DNA of 12,275 nucleotides from the NCBI GenBank assembly GCA_045617405.1, contig JAZLIL010000003.1, forward strand, positions 1-12,275. Reading direction: 5' to 3'. Shown one piece after another: positions 1-7,465 of the stretch (position 1 is the stretch's first letter; each line of letters begins with the position of its first letter). This stretch comes from JAZLIL01 sp045617405 (GTDB taxonomy: Bacteria > Bacillota > Clostridia > Lachnospirales > Lachnospiraceae). The translations under genes and the position numbers were made by a program. The notes under the pieces are model-generated. The model ran no database searches. It was not told the origin of the DNA and saw nothing but the letters and a program-made list of their open reading frames with translations.

Positions 1-14
1 TGAAGTGCATTTGG

Positions 15-23
15 TGATAAAAT
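15..23 (+). promoter_or_regulatory. Possible extended -10 promoter element ahead of the FtsA-like gene
   Basis: The bases TGATAAAAT fit the extended -10 form TGnTATAAT with one mismatch in the hexamer. Transcription would begin near base 30 and leave a short leader containing the ribosome site at 46-51. No -35 can be judged because the window starts just upstream. A match of this size is common by chance, so this is only a candidate. Confidence 0.25.
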
Positions 24-45
24 AAAGTGTTTGGGTTACTGATGC

Positions 46-51
46 GGGAGG
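46..51 (+). promoter_or_regulatory. Ribosome binding site for the FtsA-like gene
   Basis: GGGAGG lies 7 bases before the ATG at 59. A second in-frame ATG is at 68, but the spacing from this site favours 59. Confidence 0.7.
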
Positions 52-58
52 TTTTATT

Positions 59-2074
59 ATGGATGCAATGAGAATTCCACAGGATATGGTCTTTGGTCTT
101 GACATCGGAACGAGAAGTATTGTCGGAACTGTAGGATTTAAGCAGAACGAGCGCGATTTCGTGGTCGTTGCGCAGAGCGTTCGCTTCCATGAGACAAGGG
201 CTATGCTCGACGGACAGATTCATGATATAGGCAAGGTCGCCGAGACCATCACGGAGGTAAGGCGCGAGCTCGAAGCAAAGATCGGGCGAAAGCTTACCGA
301 TGTCTGTATTGCAGCAGCCGGTCGTGTTCTCAAGACTGTCGAGGCACAGGTTGACTATCCTCTTGAGGGTGAGTGCATCGTTTCAGCCGAGCACATCAGA
401 TCAATGGAGCTTGTCGGTGCCGAAAAAGCTCATGCTAAGCTTCGCGAGAAGACCTCAAAGAGTGAGGACCAGTTCTTCTGTGTCGGATACACTGTCATCA
501 GCTATTTCCTGAACGGCATCCAGATCAACAATTTAGAAGGACATAAGGCGACGCACATCGGTGCCAAGGTTCTTGCAACATTCCTCCCGGGAGACGTCAT
601 CGACGGTCTCTATGCAGCAGTCGAGAGATCAAAGCTCTCGGTGTGCAATATCACCCTCGAGCCTATAGCAGCAATCAATGTTGCAATCCCAGAGAAGTTC
701 AGACTGTTGAATCTTGCGCTTGTAGACATCGGCGCAGGCACGAGCGATATCTGTATCACAAAGGACGGTAGCATCACTGCGTACGGCATGATTCCGAGCG
801 CAGGTGATGTCATGACAGAGAAAATCATGAGAGAGTACCTTGTTGAGTTCAACGTGGCGGAGGAAATCAAGCTTGCCATCGGCAGCAAGAAACCTCAGAT
901 AAACTTTGTCGACATAATGGGCATAAAGCAGAAGGTTTCAAGGACGTCTGTTCTTGAGAAACTTACTGAGGAATATAAAAAGCTTGCAAAGCTGATTGCT
1001 GACAAGGTTCTTGAACTCAACGGCGGCAAAATGGTGAGCGCCTGCTTTGTTGTGGGCGGAGGCGGAAAGCATCCGAAGTTTGTCTCTTCACTTGCAGAGG
1101 CGATGAAGCTTCCGAAGGAGAGAGTTGCGCTTCGCGGCGAGGAGGTTATGGGCAACATTCATTTCCTTGACAATTCACTCGGAAAGGATCCCGCGACGGT
1201 TACTCCCATCGGTATCTGCCTCAACTACTACGAGCAGAACAACAACTTTATTTTCGTTCAGGTCAACGGCGAGAGAATCAAGCTGTTTGACAACAGAAAA
1301 CTCACCGTTATGGATGCTGCGCTTGCTTTCGGCTATCCGAACGAGAAGCTTTTCCCGAGAAGGGGCAAGGAACTTAACTTTACTGTTGACGGTGTAAGGA
1401 GAATGGTCAGAGGCGGTGCAGGCGAGTCAAGTATTATCAAGGTTAACAAAAAAATGTCGTCTATTTTTGCACCGATTACCGGAAACGATGTTATAGAAAT
1501 TACGGAATCGACTCAGGGCGAGCCCGCAAGTGCTGTTATTTCTTCACTTCCCGAGTTTAAGTCAAAGCTTTCGTTTTACTTTAATGATAAGAAGGTATCA
1601 TGTCCGAAGTTCATGAGCGTAAACGGCGAGCTTGTAAGCGGATATTACAGTATACAGGACGGTGACGAGATTGTATGCGAGGATTACTACACGCTCGATC
1701 AGATTCTCACATTTATGGATATTCCAAAGGGCGGGAACTTCCTTATCAACAACATTCCCGCACTTCCCGAGGACAAGGTTTACGAGAATTTCACTGTTGA
1801 GACACTGGCTGCCGCAATAGATGAGGAAGAGGTTGCTTCTTCTAAAGAGCCGGCGGTTCCCTTAGTGGTTGTTGTAAACGACAGGGCAGTAAGGCTTGAG
1901 GGAAAAACAAGTTATGTATTTGTCGACATACTCGATTTTTACGAATTTGATGTGTCCGCAGGGAACGAAAAGATTTGCCGTCAGAAGAAGAACGGAGAGT
2001 TCTGTGATTTTACAACGCCTATTGATGAAGGCGACAGGCTTGAGATCTTTTTCGAAGATCCCGTGACTGAATAA
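59..2074 (+). CDS. FtsA/PilM-like actin-fold ATPase with long C-terminal extension
   Basis: This 671-residue protein has the actin-fold nucleotide-binding signatures of the FtsA/PilM family: a phosphate-1 motif at residues 13-26 (GLDIGT), a phosphate-2 motif at 221-233 (DIGAGTSD) and an adenosine motif at 331-341 (VVGGGG). FtsA tethers FtsZ to the membrane during division. Typical FtsA is about 420 residues; here the ATPase part ends near 395 and about 275 residues follow. That tail seems to hold repeated beta-grasp-like units at about 396-482 and 600-668, with a partial one at 503-545, each with a VN(G/D) strand and ending near a GD(x)(I/L)E(I) turn. The C-terminus is acidic and lacks the amphipathic helix that anchors classical FtsA. 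No ftsZ or pilus gene is nearby, so a PilM-like or other cytoskeletal role cannot be excluded. The yycJ-like gene starts 10 bases downstream. Confidence 0.8.
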   Translation: MDAMRIPQDMVFGLDIGTRSIVGTVGFKQNERDFVVVAQSVRFHETRAMLDGQIHDIGKVAETITEVRRELEAKIGRKLTDVCIAAAGRVLKTVEAQVDYPLEGECIVSAEHIRSMELVGAEKAHAKLREKTSKSEDQFFCVGYTVISYFLNGIQINNLEGHKATHIGAKVLATFLPGDVIDGLYAAVERSKLSVCNITLEPIAAINVAIPEKFRLLNLALVDIGAGTSDICITKDGSITAYGMIPSAGDVMTEKIMREYLVEFNVAEEIKLAIGSKKPQINFVDIMGIKQKVSRTSVLEKLTEEYKKLAKLIADKVLELNGGKMVSACFVVGGGGKHPKFVSSLAEAMKLPKERVALRGEEVMGNIHFLDNSLGKDPATVTPIGICLNYYEQNNNFIFVQVNGERIKLFDNRKLTVMDAALAFGYPNEKLFPRRGKELNFTVDGVRRMVRGGAGESSIIKVNKKMSSIFAPITGNDVIEITESTQGEPASAVISSLPEFKSKLSFYFNDKKVSCPKFMSVNGELVSGYYSIQDGDEIVCEDYYTLDQILTFMDIPKGGNFLINNIPALPEDKVYENFTVETLAAAIDEEEVASSKEPAVPLVVVVNDRAVRLEGKTSYVFVDILDFYEFDVSAGNEKICRQKKNGEFCDFTTPIDEGDRLEIFFEDPVTE

Positions 2075-2084
2075 AGAGGTTTAT

Positions 2085-2876
2085 ATGAAGTTTTACAGTC
2101 TGGCGAGCGGCTCAAGCGGCAATTGCGTTTGTGTGAGCGGTTCGGAAGCGAATATACTGATAGATGCCGGAATCAGTGCAAAGAGGATTGAAGCGGGGCT
2201 TGCACTGACAGGTCTGAACGGTGCCATGATTGATGCTCTGTTTATTACACACGAGCACATTGATCATATAGGCGGTGTCGGAGTTCTTATAAGAAAGTAC
2301 GGAATGCCTGTCTATTGTACAAAAGGAACATATGAGGGAATTCTTGCAACTCCGGGCGTCGGCTGCGTTCCCGGGGAATGCTTCAGGATAATAGATGACG
2401 GTGATGAGATCGTAATCGGTGATCTTCATATTTTTCCGTTTACAATTTCGCACGATGCTAGACAGCCTGTTGCGTACACGATAGAGTCATGCGGCAGCAA
2501 GCTTGGAATGGCAACGGATCTCGGATACTATGACGACCGGATTCTTGAGAAGCTGCAGGGCTGCAGCGGGCTTTACCTCGAAGCAAACCATGATGTAAAC
2601 ATGCTGATGGTCGGCACCTATCCCTACCGGACCAAGATCAGGATTGCAGGGGAGAAGGGTCATCTTTCAAACGAAACTTCGGCAGAGCTTGTATCAAGAA
2701 TAGTATGTGATAAGCTAAGATGCGTGGTGCTTGCGCACATGAGTAAGGACAACAATTATCCCGAGCTTGCTTACGTTACGGTAAAGCAGAGCCTCCTGGC
2801 GGCATTGGGAGAGGAAAATCTGCCAAGACTCGAGATTGCAGCGAGGGACAATCCCTCAAACATATATGAAATTTAG
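2085..2876 (+). CDS. yycJ: YycJ/WalJ-type metallo-beta-lactamase-fold hydrolase
   Basis: This 263-residue protein begins with the YycJ-like N-terminus SLASGSSGNC. It carries the metallo-beta-lactamase metal motif THEHIDH at residues 55-61, with further candidate ligands at H123 (SHDA), D145 (ATDLG), H169 (EANHD), H193 (GHLSN) and H218 (LAHMS). The length suits the family. In Bacillus the homologue sits with the WalRK two-component genes, and a 5'-to-3' exonuclease role linked to mismatch repair has been reported for Bacillus anthracis YycJ. No walRK genes are present here, so the regulatory association is not supported by context. No signal peptide is visible; a cytoplasmic nuclease-like hydrolase is inferred. 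The start follows AGAGG at 2075-2079 with a 5-base spacer, and the previous stop is 10 bases away, indicating co-transcription with the FtsA-like gene. Confidence 0.88.
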   Translation: MKFYSLASGSSGNCVCVSGSEANILIDAGISAKRIEAGLALTGLNGAMIDALFITHEHIDHIGGVGVLIRKYGMPVYCTKGTYEGILATPGVGCVPGECFRIIDDGDEIVIGDLHIFPFTISHDARQPVAYTIESCGSKLGMATDLGYYDDRILEKLQGCSGLYLEANHDVNMLMVGTYPYRTKIRIAGEKGHLSNETSAELVSRIVCDKLRCVVLAHMSKDNNYPELAYVTVKQSLLAALGEENLPRLEIAARDNPSNIYEI

Positions 2877-2880
2877 GAGG
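2875..2880 (+). promoter_or_regulatory. Ribosome binding site that fixes the start of the ACT-domain gene
   Basis: A perfect AGGAGG overlaps the TAG stop of the upstream gene and lies 6 bases before the ATG at 2887. It decides for 2887 over the in-frame ATGs upstream, starting at 2836, that lie inside the yycJ coding region. Confidence 0.85.
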
Positions 2881-2886
2881 AATACA

Positions 2887-3159
2887 ATGAACAAAGTAAT
2901 CGTTACAGTAGTAGGTAAGGATCAGGTAGGCATTATCGCAGGTGTTTGCACTTACCTTGCCGAGAATTCAATCAACATCCTTGACATTTCCCAGACGATA
3001 GTTTCCGGATATTTCAACATGATGATGGTTGTTGACTTCGCAGGTGCAAAGAAAGATTTCGACACGATTGCATCAGAGCTTTCGGATAAAGGAAAAGAAC
3101 TCGGAGTGCAGATTGTTGCACAGAACGAAGAAATTTTCGATATGATGCACAGAATCTGA
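2887..3159 (+). CDS. ACT-domain protein, UPF0237 family
   Basis: This 90-residue protein is a single ACT domain. It opens with a hydrophobic strand followed by GKDQVGIIAGV at residues 10-20, the typical ACT loop and helix start, then the helix NSINILDISQ region at 27-36 and a second strand rich in methionine (MMMVVD, 45-50). ACT domains usually bind small ligands such as amino acids and act as regulators. There is no attached enzyme domain, which fits UPF0237. Members of this family are commonly found next to UPF0210 genes, as here, and the two are thought to work together; the ligand is unknown. The start is set by the AGGAGG overlapping the previous stop. Identification is strong, function is not established. 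Confidence 0.9.
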   Translation: MNKVIVTVVGKDQVGIIAGVCTYLAENSINILDISQTIVSGYFNMMMVVDFAGAKKDFDTIASELSDKGKELGVQIVAQNEEIFDMMHRI

Positions 3160-3166
3160 TTGACCG

Positions 3167-3193
3167 GCCGTGCATATCAAAAGCTGCACCGGC
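3167..3193 (+). other. Weak inverted repeat between the ACT and UPF0210 genes
   Basis: GCCGTGCA (3167-3174) can pair with TGCACCGGC (3185-3193) through one bulged C around a 10-base loop. No run of T follows, so it is not a standard intrinsic terminator. It might affect mRNA processing or stability between the two genes, or have no role. Confidence 0.3.
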
Positions 3194-3221
3194 AGTTATC
3201 AATACTTATTGGAGAAATGTA

Positions 3222-4586
3222 ATGATAAATTTGAATGAGGTCCTTGAGACCAACAGAATGATACAGAAAGAAAACCTTGACGTCAGGACGATTACAATGG
3301 GCATCTCGCTTCTTGACTGCATCGACAGCAATCTTAAAAGCCTGTGTGACAAGATTTACGGCAAGATCACAACGGTAGCCGCAAAGCTGGTTGAGACCGG
3401 CGTTGAGATTGAGAAAAAATACGGGATACCCGTAGTAAACAAGAGAATTTCCGTTACACCCGCAGCAATGATCGGATCGGGCTGCTGCAAGACACCAGCT
3501 GACTACGTCGAGATAGCAAAGACTCTCGACCGCGCGGCTAAGGCAGTCGGAGTCAATTACCTCGGCGGTTACTCGGCACTTATATCAAAGGCAGCTACAA
3601 AGGCAGAGGAAGTCTTCCTTCAGTCGATTCCCGAGGCACTTGATGTGACTGAGCGTGTATGCTGCTCAATAAATGTCGGCTCAACGAAGACAGGCATCAA
3701 TATGGATGCCGTAAAGCAGATGGGCGAGCTGATAAGAGAAATCGCCGAGAGAACAAAGGACAGGGACGCGGTAGGATGTTCGAAGCTCGTTGTGTTCTGC
3801 AATGCACCGGACGACAATCCCTTTATGGCGGGCGCTTTCCACGGCGTAACCGAGGGTGAGAGCGTTATCAATGTCGGAGTCAGCGGCCCGGGTGTTGTTA
3901 AAGCAGCACTTGAAGAGGCTAGAGGGAAGGACTTTGAGGTTCTGTGCGAAACAATCAAGAAGACGGCCTTCAAGATTACCCGTGTTGGTCAGCTCGTTGC
4001 AAAAGAAGCTGCACAGATGCTTGGCGTCAGGTTCGGAATCGTCGATCTTTCACTTGCCCCCACTCCTGCAGTCGGTGACTCTGTAGCTGAGATTCTTCAG
4101 GAGATGGGGCTTGAGTATCCGGGCGCACCCGGTACAACAGCAGCACTCGCACTGCTTAACGACCAGGTCAAGAAAGGCGGAGTTATGGCATCTTCATACG
4201 TCGGCGGACTAAGCGGTGCTTTTATTCCTGTGAGTGAGGATCAGGGAATGGTTGACGCTGTTGAGGCGGGATGTCTGACTCTTGAGAAGCTTGAGGCTAT
4301 GACATGCGTCTGCTCGGTAGGTCTTGATATGATTGCGATTCCCGGAGACACAAAAGCTACATCAATTTCCGGTATTATTGCGGATGAGATGGCAATAGGA
4401 ATGGTAAATCAGAAGACGACGGCAGTAAGAATTATTCCCGCAATCGGCAAAAAGGACGGAGAGATGATTGAGTACGGCGGACTTTTCGGTCATGCTCCCA
4501 TCATGAAGGTCAACACCTTCTCATGTGACGATTTCATTAACAGGGGCGGAAGAATTCCGGCACCGATTCACAGCTTTAAGAACTGA
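3222..4586 (+). CDS. UPF0210 / PFL-like family protein (DUF711)
   Basis: This 454-residue protein matches the UPF0210 family in length and in the signatures NVGSTKTGIN (151-160), FCNAPDDNPFMAG (192-204) and GVSGPGVV (219-226). The family is called PFL-like for a fold resemblance to pyruvate formate-lyase; its biochemical activity is not established. Two adjacent cysteine pairs are present, C88-C89 (GSGCC) and C147-C148 (VCC), reminiscent of, but not proven equivalent to, the Cys-Cys site of PFL. The C-terminus shows no recognisable glycyl-radical motif (RVxGF-type), so radical chemistry like PFL is not supported. It follows the ACT protein by 62 bases, the usual partner arrangement, suggesting the ACT protein senses a ligand for it. 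The start ATG has GGAG at 3211-3214 with a 7-base spacer. Confidence 0.88.
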   Translation: MINLNEVLETNRMIQKENLDVRTITMGISLLDCIDSNLKSLCDKIYGKITTVAAKLVETGVEIEKKYGIPVVNKRISVTPAAMIGSGCCKTPADYVEIAKTLDRAAKAVGVNYLGGYSALISKAATKAEEVFLQSIPEALDVTERVCCSINVGSTKTGINMDAVKQMGELIREIAERTKDRDAVGCSKLVVFCNAPDDNPFMAGAFHGVTEGESVINVGVSGPGVVKAALEEARGKDFEVLCETIKKTAFKITRVGQLVAKEAAQMLGVRFGIVDLSLAPTPAVGDSVAEILQEMGLEYPGAPGTTAALALLNDQVKKGGVMASSYVGGLSGAFIPVSEDQGMVDAVEAGCLTLEKLEAMTCVCSVGLDMIAIPGDTKATSISGIIADEMAIGMVNQKTTAVRIIPAIGKKDGEMIEYGGLFGHAPIMKVNTFSCDDFINRGGRIPAPIHSFKN

Positions 4587-4637
4587 TCGATAATCCGGTG
4601 GGTTGACATAATTCTGGCTGAGAGAGAGGAAATCATT

Positions 4638-6101
4638 ATGACAGAGGAAAACAGTATTTTATATGAAAAAATAGCCGGCAAGGATTACAAGGATGTTCTC
4701 AAGTATTTCTTTGAGGTTTCGAGCGTTCCGAGAGGATCCGACAACAACGCTGAGATAGCTTCATTCCTGCAAAAGTTTGCGAAAGAGCGGAATATTGAGT
4801 GTGTCAGGGACGAAGCTGACAATATTATCATGTATAAACCCGCGACAAAGGGTTATGAGGACAAGCCTGCGGTAATGCTTCAGGGACATATGGACATGGT
4901 CTGCCTTGTCGATGACGGTTATGTGCATGATTTCTTTACGGAGGGTCTTAAGCTCATACTTGACGGGGACAATCTCAAGGCAGATCATACAACACTCGGT
5001 GCCGATGACGGCATTGCAGTGGCAATAGGAATGGCAATTCTTGCAGATGACACAATTCCTCATCCTGCGATTGAAGTTGTAATCACGACAAATGAAGAAA
5101 CGGGTATGGATGGTGCAACTGCACTCGATGCATCACTTCTTAAGTCAAAATGCCTGATCAATCTTGATACCGAAGGTGAGGGATATCTTACAGTCGGCTG
5201 TGCAGGCGGCCTTCGCGGGGCCGGAAAAGTTTCTTTCAGACGTGAAGAGAAGCTCGGAAGACGGTTCGACATAGAACTAACCGGCTTAAAGGGCGGGCAT
5301 TCCGGTACAGAGATCAACAGAAACTGTGCAAACGCAAGTATTCTCATGGGGGAGCTTCTTTCAAAGCTTTGTGTTCCGTTCAATCTTGTAAGCATTGAAG
5401 GCGGTGACAAGGAGAATGCCATTCCTGCATGGGCTAAGGCTTCCATTTTGGTTGCAGGTTCAGACGGTGATGCGGTAAAGAGATCACTTGCAGGACTTTT
5501 CTTTGATACGGTAAACGATAATATCTCTCGTGAATCGGATGTTCACTTTGAGATGAAGGATGAAAGCTGTGATGAGATGGTCATTCCGGAGTGTGAGACA
5601 CGAAAGATTATCGACCTTCTCATGCTCGCACCGAACGGAGTCCAGAGGATGTCGGCCGATGTTGAGGGACTTGTTGAGACATCGCTCAATCTCGGAATCT
5701 TAAGGACAAGTGATGAGTGCGTTACATTCAACTACTCAATCAGGAGCAGTAAGGCAAGCGGCAAGGAACTCATCGCAGACAAGTTAAGAAGACTTTACGG
5801 AGTACTTTCGGCTGAAATTGAGTTCGGAAACAGCTATCCCGCATGGTCATTCAGACGCGAATCAGCCTTCAGGGATCTCGCCATGAAGGTATATGAAGAG
5901 CAGATGGGAATTACTCCGCTTCTCGAAATCATTCATGCCGGACTTGAATGCGGATTAATACTTGAAAAAATGCCCGAACTTGATATTATATCATTCGGTG
6001 CTGATGTAAGTGAGATACACACAACGGCTGAGACCATGAATATTATTTCGACAGTCAGGATCTACAAGGTTGTTGAGAAGATACTCGAGGCAATTCAGTA
6101 A
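4638..6101 (+). CDS. pepD: Xaa-His dipeptidase / aminoacyl-histidine dipeptidase (M20 family)
   Basis: This 487-residue enzyme is close in length to E. coli PepD (485). It carries the M20C metal site: H84 and D86 in QGHMDMV, D123 or D124 in GADDG, the catalytic pair E153-E154 in TNEETG, D177 in NLDTE, and H461 in SEIHTT. These fit, in order and spacing, the di-zinc ligands known for PepD. The lid domain probably spans about 205-395 and starts at the ELTGLKGGHSG motif. It hydrolyses dipeptides, especially those with C-terminal histidine, in the cytoplasm; there is no signal peptide. The start has an AGAGAGAGGA ribosome site (4621-4630) 7 bases upstream. It is 51 bases after the UPF0210 gene and 17 before the first LCP gene. 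No functional link to its neighbours is evident. Confidence 0.93.
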   Translation: MTEENSILYEKIAGKDYKDVLKYFFEVSSVPRGSDNNAEIASFLQKFAKERNIECVRDEADNIIMYKPATKGYEDKPAVMLQGHMDMVCLVDDGYVHDFFTEGLKLILDGDNLKADHTTLGADDGIAVAIGMAILADDTIPHPAIEVVITTNEETGMDGATALDASLLKSKCLINLDTEGEGYLTVGCAGGLRGAGKVSFRREEKLGRRFDIELTGLKGGHSGTEINRNCANASILMGELLSKLCVPFNLVSIEGGDKENAIPAWAKASILVAGSDGDAVKRSLAGLFFDTVNDNISRESDVHFEMKDESCDEMVIPECETRKIIDLLMLAPNGVQRMSADVEGLVETSLNLGILRTSDECVTFNYSIRSSKASGKELIADKLRRLYGVLSAEIEFGNSYPAWSFRRESAFRDLAMKVYEEQMGITPLLEIIHAGLECGLILEKMPELDIISFGADVSEIHTTAETMNIISTVRIYKVVEKILEAIQ

Positions 6102-6118
6102 AGAGGTTATTTGGCGAA

Positions 6119-7432
6119 ATGGAACGTAACAGACAGGATAATGACAGCTTCGATCTGCCGGAAATCGATATGACCAACGTCTTTGAGGATGAGACGCCTG
6201 AAGAGGTTGTTTCGGAAGACAGAGAAGAGAATTTAATGCTCGAGCTCTCCGAGAGCCTGAGTAAACAGGTTAAGGAAGAACTTGGCGAGCCGGTCAGTGA
6301 GGAAGCAATGAGTAAGACTGTAAAGAAGGTCAAAAAGCATATTGCTCTGAAAATAATTGCATGTATTCTTGCAGTTATTCTGCTATTTGCATCATGGGTA
6401 GCGTTTACCCCTTCGGGAACGAGATTTGCCGCAAGGGTAATAAGCAGCTACATCATTAAGTGGACTGCAAAGGATTCTGATTTCACTGTCAAAATGGCAG
6501 ATGATGAAGATAATCCAGAGGAAAAGAGCGGTGATTTCACGGTTAAGACCATTGAGGAGGATAATACTTCTTCTGATCACAGAAGCGAAGATTACGTTCA
6601 GACGTATCTTATCTTCGGTATTGAGGAGATCCTTGGCGGATCCAACACAGACTCAATGATTCTTGTTAACATCAACACGAAGGATAAGACTATTAAGCTT
6701 GTATCACTTCTTCGTGATACTCTTGTTGACATCCCCGAAAGAAAGAGGAACAAGTTGAATTCTGTTTATGCAACGCAGGGTGCAACAGGTCTTGTCGGAG
6801 TCATTGAGGACACCTATGACATTGAGATTTCAGGTTATGCCTGTGTTGATTTTGCCGGATTTGAGAACATCATTAATGAGCTCGGTGGTGTTGATATTGA
6901 GCTTACCAAGACAGAATCGAACTATCTTAACAAAACAAATTACATCTCAAAGCCCGAGTACCGTACAACTGTTCCCGGCGTGAATCATTTTAACGGAAAT
7001 CAGGCAATGGGTTATGTCCGCGTCAGAAAGGTCGCGACACTCGGCGGAGCAAATAACGACTACGGCCGTACCGTAAGGCAGAGAAGAGTAATAAAGGCAA
7101 TCTTTGCTAAGTATATAAAGTCAGGTCTCATCGATATGGTCAACATGGCAAAGAAATGTGCCGGTTACGTTCGAACAAACATCTCGGAGAATCAGATGAC
7201 CGACATTCTTGTTCACGTTTACGAGAATGGTATCGGCGAGATGGATTCCATGAGACTTCCCTACGAAAACTACTTCTGGGACAGCGGGAAGAAGGGCATC
7301 GGTGGCGTTACATACGCTCTTGTCATTGATGACTATAAGGATGAAAACATCAGCGCGCTGCACCAGTTTGTATTCCTTGACGAGCCGGACAGCGAGGAAG
7401 ATGCTGAGGCAAAGGACGAAGTTATTCCGTGA
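6119..7432 (+). CDS. LCP (LytR-CpsA-Psr) family cell-wall ligase, copy 1
   Basis: This 437-residue protein is predicted to be a type II membrane protein: a very acidic cytoplasmic tail (1-70), one membrane segment at about 74-96, and an extracytoplasmic LCP domain from about 160 to the end. LCP enzymes transfer undecaprenyl-linked polymers such as teichoic acids or polysaccharides to peptidoglycan. Family residues seen are NTDS (D178), the arginine of LLRD (R199), YVRVR (R301, R303) and DYGRTVRQR (R317, R320). The acidic residue usually Asp at the start of the domain is Glu here (GIEE, E169). A diverged 18-residue repeat, each copy beginning DFTVK (121 and 139), lies in the stalk. The ribosome site AGAGG (6102-6106) is rather far, 12 bases, from the ATG. 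The second LCP gene follows after 33 bases. Confidence 0.88.
   Translation: MERNRQDNDSFDLPEIDMTNVFEDETPEEVVSEDREENLMLELSESLSKQVKEELGEPVSEEAMSKTVKKVKKHIALKIIACILAVILLFASWVAFTPSGTRFAARVISSYIIKWTAKDSDFTVKMADDEDNPEEKSGDFTVKTIEEDNTSSDHRSEDYVQTYLIFGIEEILGGSNTDSMILVNINTKDKTIKLVSLLRDTLVDIPERKRNKLNSVYATQGATGLVGVIEDTYDIEISGYACVDFAGFENIINELGGVDIELTKTESNYLNKTNYISKPEYRTTVPGVNHFNGNQAMGYVRVRKVATLGGANNDYGRTVRQRRVIKAIFAKYIKSGLIDMVNMAKKCAGYVRTNISENQMTDILVHVYENGIGEMDSMRLPYENYFWDSGKKGIGGVTYALVIDDYKDENISALHQFVFLDEPDSEEDAEAKDEVIP
6479..6586 (+). repeat. Diverged 54-base in-frame direct repeat in LCP copy 1
   Basis: Two 18-codon units start at 6479 and 6533, each encoding DFTVK followed by an acidic stretch (MADDEDNPEEKSG and TIEEDNTSSDHRS). 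They sit between the membrane segment and the catalytic domain and probably lengthen a flexible stalk. Confidence 0.5.
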
Positions 7433-7465
7433 TAGACGTTTTAATTTTACTTTTCGGAGAAACAC

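Noticed and set aside
2836..2886. Longer start for the ACT-domain gene, at 2836
   Set aside because: The extra 17 residues overlap the yycJ end, and the perfect AGGAGG is placed for the ATG at 2887, where the ACT fold begins.
3167..3193. Intrinsic terminator after the ACT gene
   Set aside because: The stem is bulged and no run of T follows it, so termination is not supported.
3222..4586. UPF0210 protein as a true glycyl-radical pyruvate formate-lyase
   Set aside because: It is much shorter than PFL, lacks a C-terminal glycyl-radical motif, and no activating radical-SAM gene is adjacent.
4603..4608. Perfect TTGACA upstream of pepD, as a -35 promoter element
   Set aside because: The bases about 17 downstream (around 4626-4631, GAGGAA) do not resemble a -10 box; they are part of the ribosome site.
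5060..5446. 128-codon open frame on the minus strand within pepD
   Set aside because: It is antisense to conserved M20 coding sequence with catalytic residues, and its translation looks like low-information shadow sequence.
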